A stretch of 51,664 bases of DNA, from contig JAEYHZ010000041.1 in the NCBI GenBank assembly GCA_023409265.1, positions 1 to 51,664 on the forward strand, given 5' to 3'. The notes under the pieces are model-generated. The model saw only the letters and a list, made by a program, of their open reading frames with translations. It had not been told where the DNA came from and did no database searches. Positions 33,905-41,535 of the stretch are shown here, piece after piece; positions within the stretch are counted from its first letter, which is position 1; each line of letters starts with the position of its first letter. The DNA is from Bacillota bacterium. GTDB taxonomy: Bacteria > Bacillota > Clostridia > Acetivibrionales > DSM-1351. The translations under genes were made by a program, and so were the position numbers.

Positions 33905-33931
33905 CCTCTCTCGTCAGAGAGGCGGCGCGCC
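33905..33931 (-). promoter_or_regulatory. Ribosome-site-sequestering hairpin of the PP-loop gene
   Basis: In the mRNA CCTCTCT-GACG-AGAGAGG (33922-33905) forms a 7-pair stem with GACG loop; the 3' arm is the Shine-Dalgarno site three bases before the ATG at 33901 and nine before the ATG at 33895. A GC palindrome GGCGCGCC (33924-33931) adjoins it. Confidence 0.7.
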
Positions 33932-33997
33932 TTTAAAAGCTTACCTATGACGTTTAAAATTAATATTAATTTCCTTCGCTATCTTTTGCTTTAGCGA

Positions 33998-34225
33998 CTA
34001 TTCTATTTCAATCCCTTCCCAAAAAGCTTCAGGCTTTACATCATAACCGAGCTGCCTTAACTCTTTCGATAGATCGTTTAATTTATTACAAATCTCTAAT
34101 ACTCCTGGATACCATTTCTCCCGGTCTGCATCCGTAGTTGTTGGATCATCATATAACTTCTCTGCTTTTTCTTTTCGGGATACCAGGGTATTAAATTCTT
34201 TAATAAGGGTCTGGATATCACTCAT
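33998..34225 (-). CDS. Small acidic helical protein, unknown
   Basis: 75 residues, charged coiled-coil-like N-terminus (IQTLIKEFNTLVSRKEKAEKLYDD) and EICNKLNDLSKELRQLGY. It overlaps the upstream small gene by 8 bases, so both are probably one transcript. Not recognised. Confidence 0.5.
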   Translation of the reverse strand: MSDIQTLIKEFNTLVSRKEKAEKLYDDPTTTDADREKWYPGVLEICNKLNDLSKELRQLGYDVKPEAFWEGIEIE

Positions 34226-34415
34226 TTATTGCCTCATCTACCTTTCCGAGATCAACTATAATTATTGAATTTGCCTTTAAGTCTTTAAGCTCTACCTGAT
34301 GCAGCCAAGTATTGTCTTTAAGCCTGAGAGTATAAGCCACTGGAATATAGTTTTTATTGTTGTAGGACACTTTTTGATTATTCGATATGTGATTGATAAA
34401 CGATTGTCTTTCCAT
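34218..34415 (-). CDS. Small phage protein, unknown
   Basis: 65 residues, beta-rich (VSYNNKNYIPVAYTLRLKDNTWLHQVELKDLKANSIIIVDL). Starts at ATG 34415 behind GGAGGT, right beside the iteron region. Not recognised. Confidence 0.5.
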   Translation of the reverse strand: MERQSFINHISNNQKVSYNNKNYIPVAYTLRLKDNTWLHQVELKDLKANSIIIVDLGKVDEAINE

Positions 34416-34429
34416 GTGACCTCCAAGGT

Positions 34430-34689
34430 GGAACTATCTTTTTTGAGTTAGTTCCATGCGTTGGTTCCTTTGGCGCTCTGGGGTTTGAGGCCATTTTTTT
34501 GAGTTTTGGAACTAAGTTTGCTATAGATTGCTATAAAAAATATATATTTTATATAAAAAATACATTTCTACATCTCTTATAGAAAATTGGTTCCATTTAC
34601 TATATAAACACTCTCAAGACTTAGAGTATCAAGGGAACTAACTAATGGAACTGAGTGGAACTGTCCCGGAACTGACTAAAGATAGTTCC
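34430..34689. other. Iteron array: candidate phage replication origin
   Basis: A gene-free 290-base gap between 34415 and 34707 carries GGAACT six times on the plus strand (34430, 34508, 34634, 34647, 34657, 34668) and its inverse AGTTCC at 34450 and 34684, with GGTTCC variants at 34463 and 34589. The four central copies are 10-13 bases apart, about one helical turn. A very AT-rich block (about 34530-34570) lies in the middle, fitting a melting region. It sits next to the VapE helicase gene, as phage origins often do. Confidence 0.6.
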
Positions 34690-34706
34690 ACTTTAATTTC
34701 TAATAC

Positions 34707-34988
34707 TCAAAAATATATCCTTACATTTTTACAATTTATACGCTGAATTTTAGATTTAACTCCATAAGCTATTCCTAATGCATATCCAAAATGTTTCGCA
34801 TTTGGTTTTTGTAAATTATTTTCAGCACACCACGCACAAAAGATATCGTGTACAACACTGCATCTAGTGTTTTGAAAACTTTCCTTGGAAGCAAATTTCT
34901 TAATATTTCCTACTATTTCCTTTGTATCAGCAGAAACAACTCTTTTCTGTTCTTGTTTCAGTAAGTCCATATACTTCAATGTAATCAA
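34707..34988 (-). CDS. Small phage protein, unknown
   Basis: Up to 93 residues from TTG 34988; TTG 34979 or ATG 34970 are alternative starts, and AAGGA lies about nine bases before TTG 34979. Basic, helical (MDLLKQEQKRVVSADTKEIVGNIKKFASK; HDIFCAWCAENNLQKPNAKHFGYALGIAYG). It looks like a small DNA-binding winged-helix-like domain of the type found C-terminally in D5-like primases. That likeness is weak. Confidence 0.45.
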   Translation of the reverse strand: MITLKYMDLLKQEQKRVVSADTKEIVGNIKKFASKESFQNTRCSVVHDIFCAWCAENNLQKPNAKHFGYALGIAYGVKSKIQRINCKNVRIYF

Positions 34989-34997
34989 TCCTTTCCA

Positions 34998-36476
34998 CTA
35001 AAAAGGTAACCCCTCAAGTAAATCTTCAATATTTGTTTGTTGAATTTGCTGTTTTTTTACCCAGTATCTCTGTTTTCCAAAATCTCCAAATCTTTTAGAC
35101 TTATCTTGCTTTTCCCACTCGCTCAGGCTTTGCATGTAAAGAGCAATTTCATTACTTTCCTTTTTATTGGGCTTGGTAAAATCATTCCCTAAAGCATCCT
35201 TCCATATTTGGAGAATACATACTTCAGATCTTGTATAAAGATAGTCCTCAATAAGCCCATCCCGGTAATCATCTTCAACTGCACTTTGCTGCGCTTTCTT
35301 GATTTCTGCCATCAGGGACTGGTCGGCAAATGGTTTCATGTCTCCCTTATCAAACCTGACTTTAGCTTCAGCCCAGCATTGTAATATGTCCTGTTTTATT
35401 TCTGTCTCACTATTGAACATATCATACCCGGACTGATTAACCTTGATAGGATAAAAACGACGGTTCCCGGTCTTGTCAGTAAGAAATTGCTCTTTGTTTG
35501 TGGTACCGATAAACACACACTGTCTTTTATGGTCTGTCACCCTTCGATCAAATGGCCTCCGGTACCGGTCAACCTGCCGAGTTATGTATGACTTAACTGC
35601 CTCAACTTCCTTGGTCTTGGTTAATGCAAGCAGTTCGGCTATCTCACATATCCAGGCACCCTCCAGCGCCTCCATACCCTTCTGCCCTTCAATTTCTCCG
35701 ATCTCTGCAAAATACTCATCCTTTAGAGCCAGCCACCGAACAAAGGTACTTTTCCCTTCTCCCTGCTTGGTGCCTATGAGTATCGGGACATCATCAAACT
35801 TACAGCCTGGATTATAGAGCCGGTTAATGCCACCACTGAAAATCAGCCTTGATACTTCCCGGGTATATGCTGTGTCCTCACATTTGAGCCATTTAATGAG
35901 TAATGTTGGTATTCTCTCAACTCCATCCCACTCTACTGACTCAACGATCTGCTTTACCGGATGATACTCCCGTTCTTTAAAGATAATTCTTAGTGCATCA
36001 TCAAGTTTGGTAGGATGGTGCAAATTATAATTGGTTTCTATATGCCGGCGCGCTCGGCTATCGTCAGCATCTGTCCAGCGCCGAGTCTCCCAATTTTCTA
36101 CTGTCTCAGGTGAATATGTAAGCATATTGAATTTAAGATTCCTGAAGTAATCATCACCACGGAGAATTAAAAGAAAGTTCTCTATAGTTACCAGAGGTTG
36201 TCCCTTACCATCAAAGCTTATAGGAATATCTGCGTTTTGGATTGCCTGATTCCGGGTATACTCATCAGCCAATTTTTTCTCTGCTTTATTATAGGCTTTA
36301 AGGACCTTTGAAAATTCCTTCTCAATTCCCAGTTCCTTGGCTTTAACCATTAACATTGCAGATAGAAGTACCTGCCTTTCTGGCTCTTCCTCCGATAAAT
36401 CAAACATTGTATCTTCACTTAGTATTTGAAAAGTTGTAAGATTAGGGATTATTTTTTCATCTATCACATTCACCAC
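34998..36476 (-). CDS. VapE-family SF3-like replicative helicase
   Basis: 492 residues from GTG 36476 (GTG 36467 is better spaced from AGAGG). P-loop GTKQGEGKS at 235-243, Walker B-like GAWICEIAEL (about 278-287), sensor FIGTTN (about 333-338), and DKTGNRRFYPIKV typical of the virulence-associated E family, which unwinds DNA in phage and island replication. It lies next to the iteron region and a CHC2 protein. Overlaps the next gene by 7 bases. Confidence 0.9.
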   Translation of the reverse strand: MVNVIDEKIIPNLTTFQILSEDTMFDLSEEEPERQVLLSAMLMVKAKELGIEKEFSKVLKAYNKAEKKLADEYTRNQAIQNADIPISFDGKGQPLVTIENFLLILRGDDYFRNLKFNMLTYSPETVENWETRRWTDADDSRARRHIETNYNLHHPTKLDDALRIIFKEREYHPVKQIVESVEWDGVERIPTLLIKWLKCEDTAYTREVSRLIFSGGINRLYNPGCKFDDVPILIGTKQGEGKSTFVRWLALKDEYFAEIGEIEGQKGMEALEGAWICEIAELLALTKTKEVEAVKSYITRQVDRYRRPFDRRVTDHKRQCVFIGTTNKEQFLTDKTGNRRFYPIKVNQSGYDMFNSETEIKQDILQCWAEAKVRFDKGDMKPFADQSLMAEIKKAQQSAVEDDYRDGLIEDYLYTRSEVCILQIWKDALGNDFTKPNKKESNEIALYMQSLSEWEKQDKSKRFGDFGKQRYWVKKQQIQQTNIEDLLEGLPF

Positions 36477-37030
36477 CTCTCAGTCTCGGCTATATCGATT
36501 AAATATTCTTGGTAGGCAATCTTCTGTAGAGCCTCAACATATAGCGGGTGCAATTCTTCATCAATGCTTTTCGGTCTGTAGATCCTTCTGTTATCATCAA
36601 GCCTTTTCCACTCACCAAATATGGTCCAATAGGCAGCCTCCATTTCCTGTCTTTCTTGCTCCTCAGTCTGCCTTTTCTCAAGCCTTTCTCTCCGAGCCTT
36701 CTCTATTTCCCGTTTTTGTCTTAGAGACACTCTCTCGCCTATTGGTAAATTAAGTCCAAAATCATGGTTTATTTGACTTATTGCATCACTAAAAGTTAAG
36801 TTATTCAGCAACATCACAAAGTCTATTACTGAGCCAGTTTTCTCACAGCCAAAACAGTGAAAGTAAGTATCTTTTTTGTAAGCTTTCATTGATGCTGTTT
36901 TCTCTAAATGAAAAGGACAGCTTATAAATCCCATCTTATTAGTCTTAAAGCCATACCGATAAAACACTTCAGACATCTTTACCCTATTTACTATTTCAGA
37001 CGCAAACCATTTACTATCTAACTTCCTCAC
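36470..37030 (-). CDS. CHC2 zinc-finger protein without primase core
   Basis: 186 residues. CHC2 finger with C38, H41, C59 and C62 (SCPFHLEKTASMKAYKKDTYFHCFGCEKTGSVIDFVM) as in DnaG. After residue 100 it is a charged helix (REIEKARRERLEKRQTEEQERQEME) and a short tail; the TOPRIM catalytic domain is missing. It may bind template for the VapE helicase or for host primase. Overlaps both neighbours (7 and 17 bases). Confidence 0.8.
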   Translation of the reverse strand: MRKLDSKWFASEIVNRVKMSEVFYRYGFKTNKMGFISCPFHLEKTASMKAYKKDTYFHCFGCEKTGSVIDFVMLLNNLTFSDAISQINHDFGLNLPIGERVSLRQKREIEKARRERLEKRQTEEQERQEMEAAYWTIFGEWKRLDDNRRIYRPKSIDEELHPLYVEALQKIAYQEYLIDIAETERW

Positions 37031-37538
37031 AACCTTCTAAGTAATGCTTTAAGCTATAATAAAGTATTTTGTAAATCAATTTTGGTGTTGTTTCCTTCTT
37101 GCAGAAGTGAAGCTGCAGATTATATCTTTCAGACCAGGCAAGATATGAAGCTATCAATGCAGCCGGGTCAAATCTTGATCTATATGCATGGTTGAACATT
37201 TTTTCATAGCTGCCGTCCTCGATTAATAAATGAATTTTTGCATTATCCTTCGAAGCTCTTTGAAATTCCCTTTCAAACCTTGACCGACCCTGAGTAAAAC
37301 AAGTGCACAGTTCATCCAAGTCCATTTTTCTCTCTATCGCTATTTTATTGGTCAGATACACCTTTTCATCATCAGTATTAATGTATGCCAGACTGTAATC
37401 ACCATAATCCAGCTTGTGACGCTCTGAGGGGCAGCCAAACCCCTCGAGCCTCTTTCTTAATGCCGGTGTATCTTGTTCCCTTGTATCCACTAAAATTATC
37501 AATGATTTAAGCTGTTTTTCCAGTTCAAAGTGTGTCAT
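37014..37538 (-). CDS. ERCC4-type nuclease
   Basis: 174 residues. ERCC4/XPF-type core: IILVDTREQD (14-23), then ERKxxxD at 69-75 within IAIERKMDLDELCTCF, and IHLLIEDGSYE. The family cuts branched DNA, so it may process recombination or replication intermediates. It sits between the DUF669 protein and the CHC2 gene, in the recombination module. Confidence 0.85.
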   Translation of the reverse strand: MTHFELEKQLKSLIILVDTREQDTPALRKRLEGFGCPSERHKLDYGDYSLAYINTDDEKVYLTNKIAIERKMDLDELCTCFTQGRSRFEREFQRASKDNAKIHLLIEDGSYEKMFNHAYRSRFDPAALIASYLAWSERYNLQLHFCKKETTPKLIYKILYYSLKHYLEGCEEVR

Positions 37539-37548
37539 GTGTCACCTC

Positions 37549-38118
37549 TTAGAAAGGCAAATCATCGCTTGGATCACTTGGATTTGTCCCATATGTATTA
37601 TCTGTTGAATTGCTACTGTTAAGCAGCTTATCTCCTGGAATTTTGAACTTACCACTCTTTATATTTTCAACAGCTATCAGCTTACAGCACTCGGTAAAGA
37701 ACCCTGTCTTTCCGTTATATTCATATTCCTTATTGCGGAAAAGTCCTCCGATAAGCTTGTCTTTAAGCTTCTTCTCGTTCCAATCCCAGTGAAACCCATT
37801 GTTACTATCTTCAATAGCCTGGATAACTGTTTTAAAACCTCTCTTGGTCCAGCTATCTTTTTCACTGCCATCATCCTTAGGTAGGTTGACCCGAATATTA
37901 CCTTTCCACTTTTTATCTTCCTGCTGTTGGTTCTTATAATCATCCTTATAGAATCCTTCATAATCCCCGTCGGCAATATCAAAGCTGATTAACAGCACAC
38001 TTCCCCAATCATAGGACTTTTCTTCAGCATTAAGTATTTTGAGGATGTAACCCCCTATTGGTAGCCTTTCTCTTTCTGCATATACCTGTACCTTGTCGTA
38101 ATCGTTGAACTTCTTCAT
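37549..38118 (-). CDS. DUF669-like phage ssDNA-binding protein
   Basis: 189 residues. RLPIGGYILKILNAEEK…GSVLLISFDIADGDYEGFYKDDY… and the TECCKLIAVENIKSGKFKIP segment match the DUF669 family, whose genes accompany Sak4-type recombinases and likely bind single strands. The C-terminus is acidic and ends DDLPF, like SSB tails that recruit partner proteins. Confidence 0.8.
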   Translation of the reverse strand: MKKFNDYDKVQVYAERERLPIGGYILKILNAEEKSYDWGSVLLISFDIADGDYEGFYKDDYKNQQQEDKKWKGNIRVNLPKDDGSEKDSWTKRGFKTVIQAIEDSNNGFHWDWNEKKLKDKLIGGLFRNKEYEYNGKTGFFTECCKLIAVENIKSGKFKIPGDKLLNSSNSTDNTYGTNPSDPSDDLPF

Positions 38119-38136
38119 AAATCCGTTTCCCCTTTC

Positions 38137-38760
38137 TTATAGCTCCCAGTATTCTCTTATAGTTTTATCAACAAGTTTTAAATCATTATCAATCTCGTCC
38201 TGCTCGAACATATCTATAGGGCTCTTAGCCACATCGGATCCGTCAGTTTTAGTTCTAAATATGTGTTTACCGTTATCAGTTACACATCTTAAAACAATAG
38301 TAAACATCCCTTCCAGGCAGACTTTTTCGTCAAGTAATTTGCCTATAGTCTTTGGCTTAACATCACCAAAATCGTTTTTTTCTTCATGCATAATGAAGTA
38401 AACAATTTTATCCTCTGGTAATGCCTTAACATGCTCGATGAGACTCCAGAACTTATCCCCTAAATCGTTATATAGGCTAAAAACACCATTTCCGCCACCT
38501 GCGCTACTGTGTTTCCTCATAAAGTGATTGGTAATCAAATACCCTGAATCATCAATTACTATTGATTTTTTTTCAGTTTTATCAATGCACTTGATAATCA
38601 CATTGTAATCATCTGTCATTACTGTACTGTCGAACTTCTTTTTAAAGGGCAGCGGTTTTTTAGTTACATTAATGAGGCCAACTTCGTTTTGCTCAAAGTT
38701 TCTTAACGATGTACTTTTACCGGAACCACTCTTACCAATTAGTAAAACTGGAACTCCCAC
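38137..38760 (-). CDS. Sak4-like RecA-fold ATPase (AAA_24)
   Basis: 207 residues. Walker A GKSGSGKST at 9-17, Walker B-like KKSIVIDDSGYLI (about 70-82), KIVYFIMHEEKND sensor. These fit phage nucleotide-binding proteins of the Sak4 annealing group. With the DUF669 protein and the ERCC4 nuclease it forms a small recombination cassette. Confidence 0.8.
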   Translation of the reverse strand: MGVPVLLIGKSGSGKSTSLRNFEQNEVGLINVTKKPLPFKKKFDSTVMTDDYNVIIKCIDKTEKKSIVIDDSGYLITNHFMRKHSSAGGGNGVFSLYNDLGDKFWSLIEHVKALPEDKIVYFIMHEEKNDFGDVKPKTIGKLLDEKVCLEGMFTIVLRCVTDNGKHIFRTKTDGSDVAKSPIDMFEQDEIDNDLKLVDKTIREYWEL

Positions 38761-38772
38761 TTTTAAATCACC

Positions 38773-39270
38773 TCACTTAATTTGAAGATTTTGCTTTTCT
38801 ACCAGAACAGCACCATCAAGGGCTTCACCTGATTTGATTAAATCAGTAATATCCTTTTTAGGAATAGTCCTTTCAACTTCGACCTTTATTAGGTCCGGAT
38901 ATTTTTTTATAAAGCTATTTTCATCAGCTATTTGTAAGCTGGCAGACTTCTTGAAACTCAAGATATTGCGAGCAGTTTCAATTTTGCTTTTACCGAGCTG
39001 AAGCATATTATTTGACAGATACTCTTTTAGTCTTTCAATATGCCTTTCTTTGGTCTCCCGGCGTTTTTTTAAATTTTCTTCTTCAAGCTTAATTGCATCT
39101 GCTTCAGCAATTAATGTTTTGATCAGGCAGGCTATATTATCCGCCTTTTCCTCAAATTCACCTTCAATACTTTCAAGAGTGTCGGCAATAGACTCCTCAG
39201 GAACTTCCCCGGCAGCAACCTTGTCTAAGAAATATAAATATGTATCCTTAATTTGATAGAGTGTCAGCAT
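38773..39270 (-). CDS. Siphovirus Gp157 family protein
   Basis: 165 residues. LTLYQIKDTYLYFLDKV…IADTLESIEGEFEEKADNIACLIKTLIAEADAIKLEEENLKKRRETKERHIERLKEYLSNNM is the coiled-coil Gp157 pattern, followed by the conserved KIETARNILSFKKSASLQI. Reported in S. thermophilus phages as a resistance-linked replication-region protein; mechanism unknown. Confidence 0.85.
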   Translation of the reverse strand: MLTLYQIKDTYLYFLDKVAAGEVPEESIADTLESIEGEFEEKADNIACLIKTLIAEADAIKLEEENLKKRRETKERHIERLKEYLSNNMLQLGKSKIETARNILSFKKSASLQIADENSFIKKYPDLIKVEVERTIPKKDITDLIKSGEALDGAVLVEKQNLQIK

Positions 39271-39278
39271 TGGTCCTC

Positions 39279-39500
39279 CTATTCCAGAACGCCGCCCAAG
39301 GCTATTATTTTTGCTTTGAGCTGTCCTATTTCTTTATTTTTATAATCGATCATGTCGCTGTACCTTAATGCTCGGTTTTCAGCAGCCACTTTATCTCTTT
39401 CAAGCTGTTCTGCCTCCCTGATAAAATCATCAAGTAAATCAATAAGATCCTGCCAGTCAAAGACTTTTTTTGCATTTTCAAGTCTTACTTCTAAACCCAT
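39279..39500 (-). CDS. Small coiled-coil phage protein
   Basis: 73 residues, almost entirely helical (FDWQDLIDLLDDFIREAEQLERDKVAAENRALRYSDMIDYKNKEIGQLKAKIIAL). Same operon as Gp157, eight bases upstream of it. Not recognised. Confidence 0.5.
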   Translation of the reverse strand: MGLEVRLENAKKVFDWQDLIDLLDDFIREAEQLERDKVAAENRALRYSDMIDYKNKEIGQLKAKIIALGGVLE

Positions 39501-39556
39501 CTTGACCTCATACTTTCTTCAGTGATATACTGGATATGGAATTTTTGTTTAGCGCC

Positions 39557-39730
39557 TTAACAATAGGTGCTTTTTCTTTTTACTCTGATAACTGATTTTG
39601 CATTTTTCAGAGCTTTGGCTAATCTCTTATTTTTCTCTCTTTCATCTGCTGTCTGTTCAAGCTTTTCAATGAAAGCATCAAACCTCGTACTTTTAAGTAC
39701 ATTCGCAATCTTTGACAGTATGTTCAGCAT
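39557..39730 (-). CDS. Small basic phage protein
   Basis: 57 residues (MLNILSKIANVLKSTRFDAF…RKNKRLAKALKNAKSVIRVKRK-like). ATG 39730 follows GGGGGGTGTAAAGG. Helical and strongly basic at the C-terminus, which suggests nucleic acid or membrane binding. It overlaps the DUF6906 gene by 38 bases. Not recognised. Confidence 0.5.
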   Translation of the reverse strand: MLNILSKIANVLKSTRFDAFIEKLEQTADEREKNKRLAKALKNAKSVIRVKRKSTYC

Positions 39731-39908
39731 CCTTTACACCCCCCTTCGGTACATGCATTATGTTTCTGGTAAGCCGATGCCTAAGTACAAGTTCCTTGGG
39801 TAAATTCTTAATAACAAGCCAATTATCCGGGTTAAGATATTCACTTTTAGACTTGTAATTAGCTATAAGCTTTCTTTGCGCAGCTGTTGGCTTGATTCCA
39901 TGCTTCAT
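39693..39908 (-). CDS. DUF6906-family phage protein
   Basis: 71 residues. MKHGIKPTAAQRKLIANYK… LNPDNWLVIKNLPKELVLRHR matches the small DUF6906 family common in Clostridia prophages (MKHGKKPT-Q---I---LNP-NWLV-K). Function unknown. The last 38 bases overlap the next small gene. Confidence 0.75.
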   Translation of the reverse strand: MKHGIKPTAAQRKLIANYKSKSEYLNPDNWLVIKNLPKELVLRHRLTRNIMHVPKGGVKDAEHTVKDCECT

Positions 39909-39921
39909 ATCAGGCTCCTTT

Positions 39922-40593
39922 CTAGGCTATTAAAGCTTTTTGGGTTATCCGAGTATACTTTCGCTTTAAAACTTCTTTTCTCTGTTCAAAATCAGGTATA
40001 GCTACAATCAAGCCTATATCAATACGTTGTAATGATTTGACAGCATGAATTTGCTCTGCTGTTAGGTAAGGTCTTATTGATTTTCCTGGCTTAATGCCAA
40101 GTTTCTCCCTAAATTGTTTAGCTGTCATCCCCAGGACTATCCGATTAATCATGTCTAATTCATTTGTATAGTGATATTGTTTCGGTACCTCATGAGACTC
40201 TTTTATTGCATCTGTGAATTCCGGGAAGTCGGATTTTGCTTCGAGATATGTATTCCTGCGTTCGATTTCTTCTCTCCAGTGTTTTTCAACCTCAATAAAG
40301 TATCTTCTTATCTGTTTACCAATTTCGTTATTTTCAACCATAGCAATTTCTTTAGCTGAATCAATTTTGAAATTGTACTCTACCGACGGTCTTCCTTTGG
40401 TTTTACTCAAAAATGAGTAAAAGTCTTGTCCCTCTTTGAAATCGTATTCTGCTATTCTTCTGCTTATCCAGTCATTAAATCTTGTTTCAACCTTCAAAAC
40501 AGAGTGCAATTCACGGGCATTTATTACTCGTTCTTGCTGTTTAGTTTCATATACTGGAATTAAGCCAGATTCAAATAGTTTTAAACCTTTCAT
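39922..40593 (-). CDS. Phage antirepressor (AntA/AntB domain)
   Basis: 223 residues. RVINARELHSVLKVETRFNDWISRRIAEYDFKEGQDFYSFLSKTKGRPSVEYNFKIDSAKEIAMVENNEIGKQIRRYFIEVEKHWRE is the AntA/AntB domain. The C-terminal part (about 130-215) has a conserved helical domain with KQYHYTNELDMINRIVLGMTAKQFREKLG. Such proteins bind the lysogenic repressor and promote lytic growth. Placed right after Cro and the helix-turn-helix gene. Confidence 0.88.
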   Translation of the reverse strand: MKGLKLFESGLIPVYETKQQERVINARELHSVLKVETRFNDWISRRIAEYDFKEGQDFYSFLSKTKGRPSVEYNFKIDSAKEIAMVENNEIGKQIRRYFIEVEKHWREEIERRNTYLEAKSDFPEFTDAIKESHEVPKQYHYTNELDMINRIVLGMTAKQFREKLGIKPGKSIRPYLTAEQIHAVKSLQRIDIGLIVAIPDFEQRKEVLKRKYTRITQKALIA

Positions 40594-40597
40594 TAAT

Positions 40598-40780
40598 TCA
40601 CGCTCCTTTCACATATAACTTTGATTCAATCCATTGTTCAATTTCGCTTACTTTTAATAAAAAATCTCTACAATTGGGTTTATACGCTTTTAATTCACCA
40701 GAATGTATTGCTTGGTAAAATATGTTTTGTCCAATGCCGTAATAATTTACTGCTTCTTTGATTTTTATAAAAGATTTCAT
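40598..40780 (-). CDS. Small helix-turn-helix (excisionase-like) protein
   Basis: 60 residues. IKIKEAVNYYGIGQNIFYQAIHSGELKAYKPNCRDFLLKVSEIEQWIES fits the AlpA/excisionase-type MerR-like fold (HTH_17). It could act as Xis for the prophage integrase or as a regulator. It sits two bases downstream of Cro. Confidence 0.7.
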   Translation of the reverse strand: MKSFIKIKEAVNYYGIGQNIFYQAIHSGELKAYKPNCRDFLLKVSEIEQWIESKLYVKGA

Positions 40781-40782
40781 TT

Positions 40783-41001
40783 TTAAGCCCCCTTTGCCTT
40801 TGGCAGCTTTGGAGCAAGAAATTTAGTAACTGGGACATTAAGAGCTCCGCAAATTAATTCAAATTCTTCGAACGTTAATCTACGTTTTTCATTTAAAGCC
40901 AAATTAAGTTTGGGAAGTGAAATATGTGTTTCTATTGATAATTCAGTTTGCGGGATATCATTATCCGTAATATATTTTTTTATTTCTGCACCTACCCCCA
41001 T
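40783..41001 (-). CDS. Cro-like XRE repressor
   Basis: 72 residues. IKKYITDNDIPQTELSIETHISLPKLNLALNEKRRLTFEEFELICGALNV is a compact XRE helix-turn-helix. First gene of the leftward early operon, with AGGAGGT before ATG 41001, read from the consensus promoter at 41052-41080. It is the expected counterpart of the CI-like repressor on the other strand. Confidence 0.85.
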   Translation of the reverse strand: MGVGAEIKKYITDNDIPQTELSIETHISLPKLNLALNEKRRLTFEEFELICGALNVPVTKFLAPKLPKAKGA

Positions 41002-41028
41002 TTAGTTTTACCTCCTATCTTGTGTAAT

Positions 41029-41106
41029 TTCGAATTTATCGAACTATATTTAGTATATTCCGTTGCTTTCGAAATGTCAATAATGATTTTCGATATTCTC
41101 GAAAAT
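41029..41106. promoter_or_regulatory. Lysogeny-switch operators
   Basis: Inverted repeats TTCGA-N5-TCGAA at 41029-41043 and ATTTTCGA-N5-TCGAAAAT at 41086-41106, a TTTCGAAA at 41067-41074 inside the leftward promoter spacer, and a further TCGAA at 41121-41125 inside the rightward spacer. The spacing is that of CI/Cro binding sites. Confidence 0.75.
41052..41080 (-). promoter_or_regulatory. Leftward (lytic) early promoter
   Basis: Full consensus TTGACA (41080-41075), 17-base spacer, TATACT (41057-41052) on the minus strand, reading into Cro. Confidence 0.85.
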
Positions 41107-41111
41107 AAATA

Positions 41112-41140
41112 TTTACAAAATCGAAATTTATTGATATTAT
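41112..41140 (+). promoter_or_regulatory. Rightward promoter of repressor and integrase
   Basis: TTTACA (41112-41117), 17-base spacer, TATTAT (41135-41140), weaker than the lytic promoter, with a TCGAA half operator in the spacer. Confidence 0.65.
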
Positions 41141-41174
41141 ATTATTTGAAATAGATGGAAGGGGTATTCAAAAA

Positions 41175-41522
41175 ATGGTTATGTTTGGAAACAATATTAA
41201 AGAAGCGCGTAAAAAGAAAGGACTAACTCAAAGACAATTAGCTGATATGATTGGAGCAAAGCATAATTCAGTTAGTGACTGGGAGAACAATAAAAATAAG
41301 CCTGATCCAGATACAATTAATTTGCTATTAGGTGTGCTTGAAATTGATGCCAATACTTTACTTGGATATGATAATAAAGATAGTATAAAAGCAGATGCTA
41401 ACGAGCTGGCTTCAAATATTTTAAACAATCCAAAAATACAGCGAATGTTAACGACTCTCTCAAAAATGTCTGATGAGGATATGGACTTGGTTATGGCCTT
41501 TATAGAAAGACTGAATAAGTAA
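41175..41522 (+). CDS. CI-like XRE prophage repressor
   Basis: 115 residues. Helix-turn-helix at about 8-60 (IKEARKKKGLTQRQLADMIGAKHNSVSDWENNKNKPDPDTINLLLGVLEI), then a short C-terminal helical oligomerisation part. No LexA-type peptidase or ImmA domain, so induction probably needs another protein such as the antirepressor. GGAAGGGG lies upstream. 13 bases before the integrase gene. Confidence 0.88.
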   Translation: MVMFGNNIKEARKKKGLTQRQLADMIGAKHNSVSDWENNKNKPDPDTINLLLGVLEIDANTLLGYDNKDSIKADANELASNILNNPKIQRMLTTLSKMSDEDMDLVMAFIERLNK

Positions 41523-41535
41523 GGAGGCTTATGAA

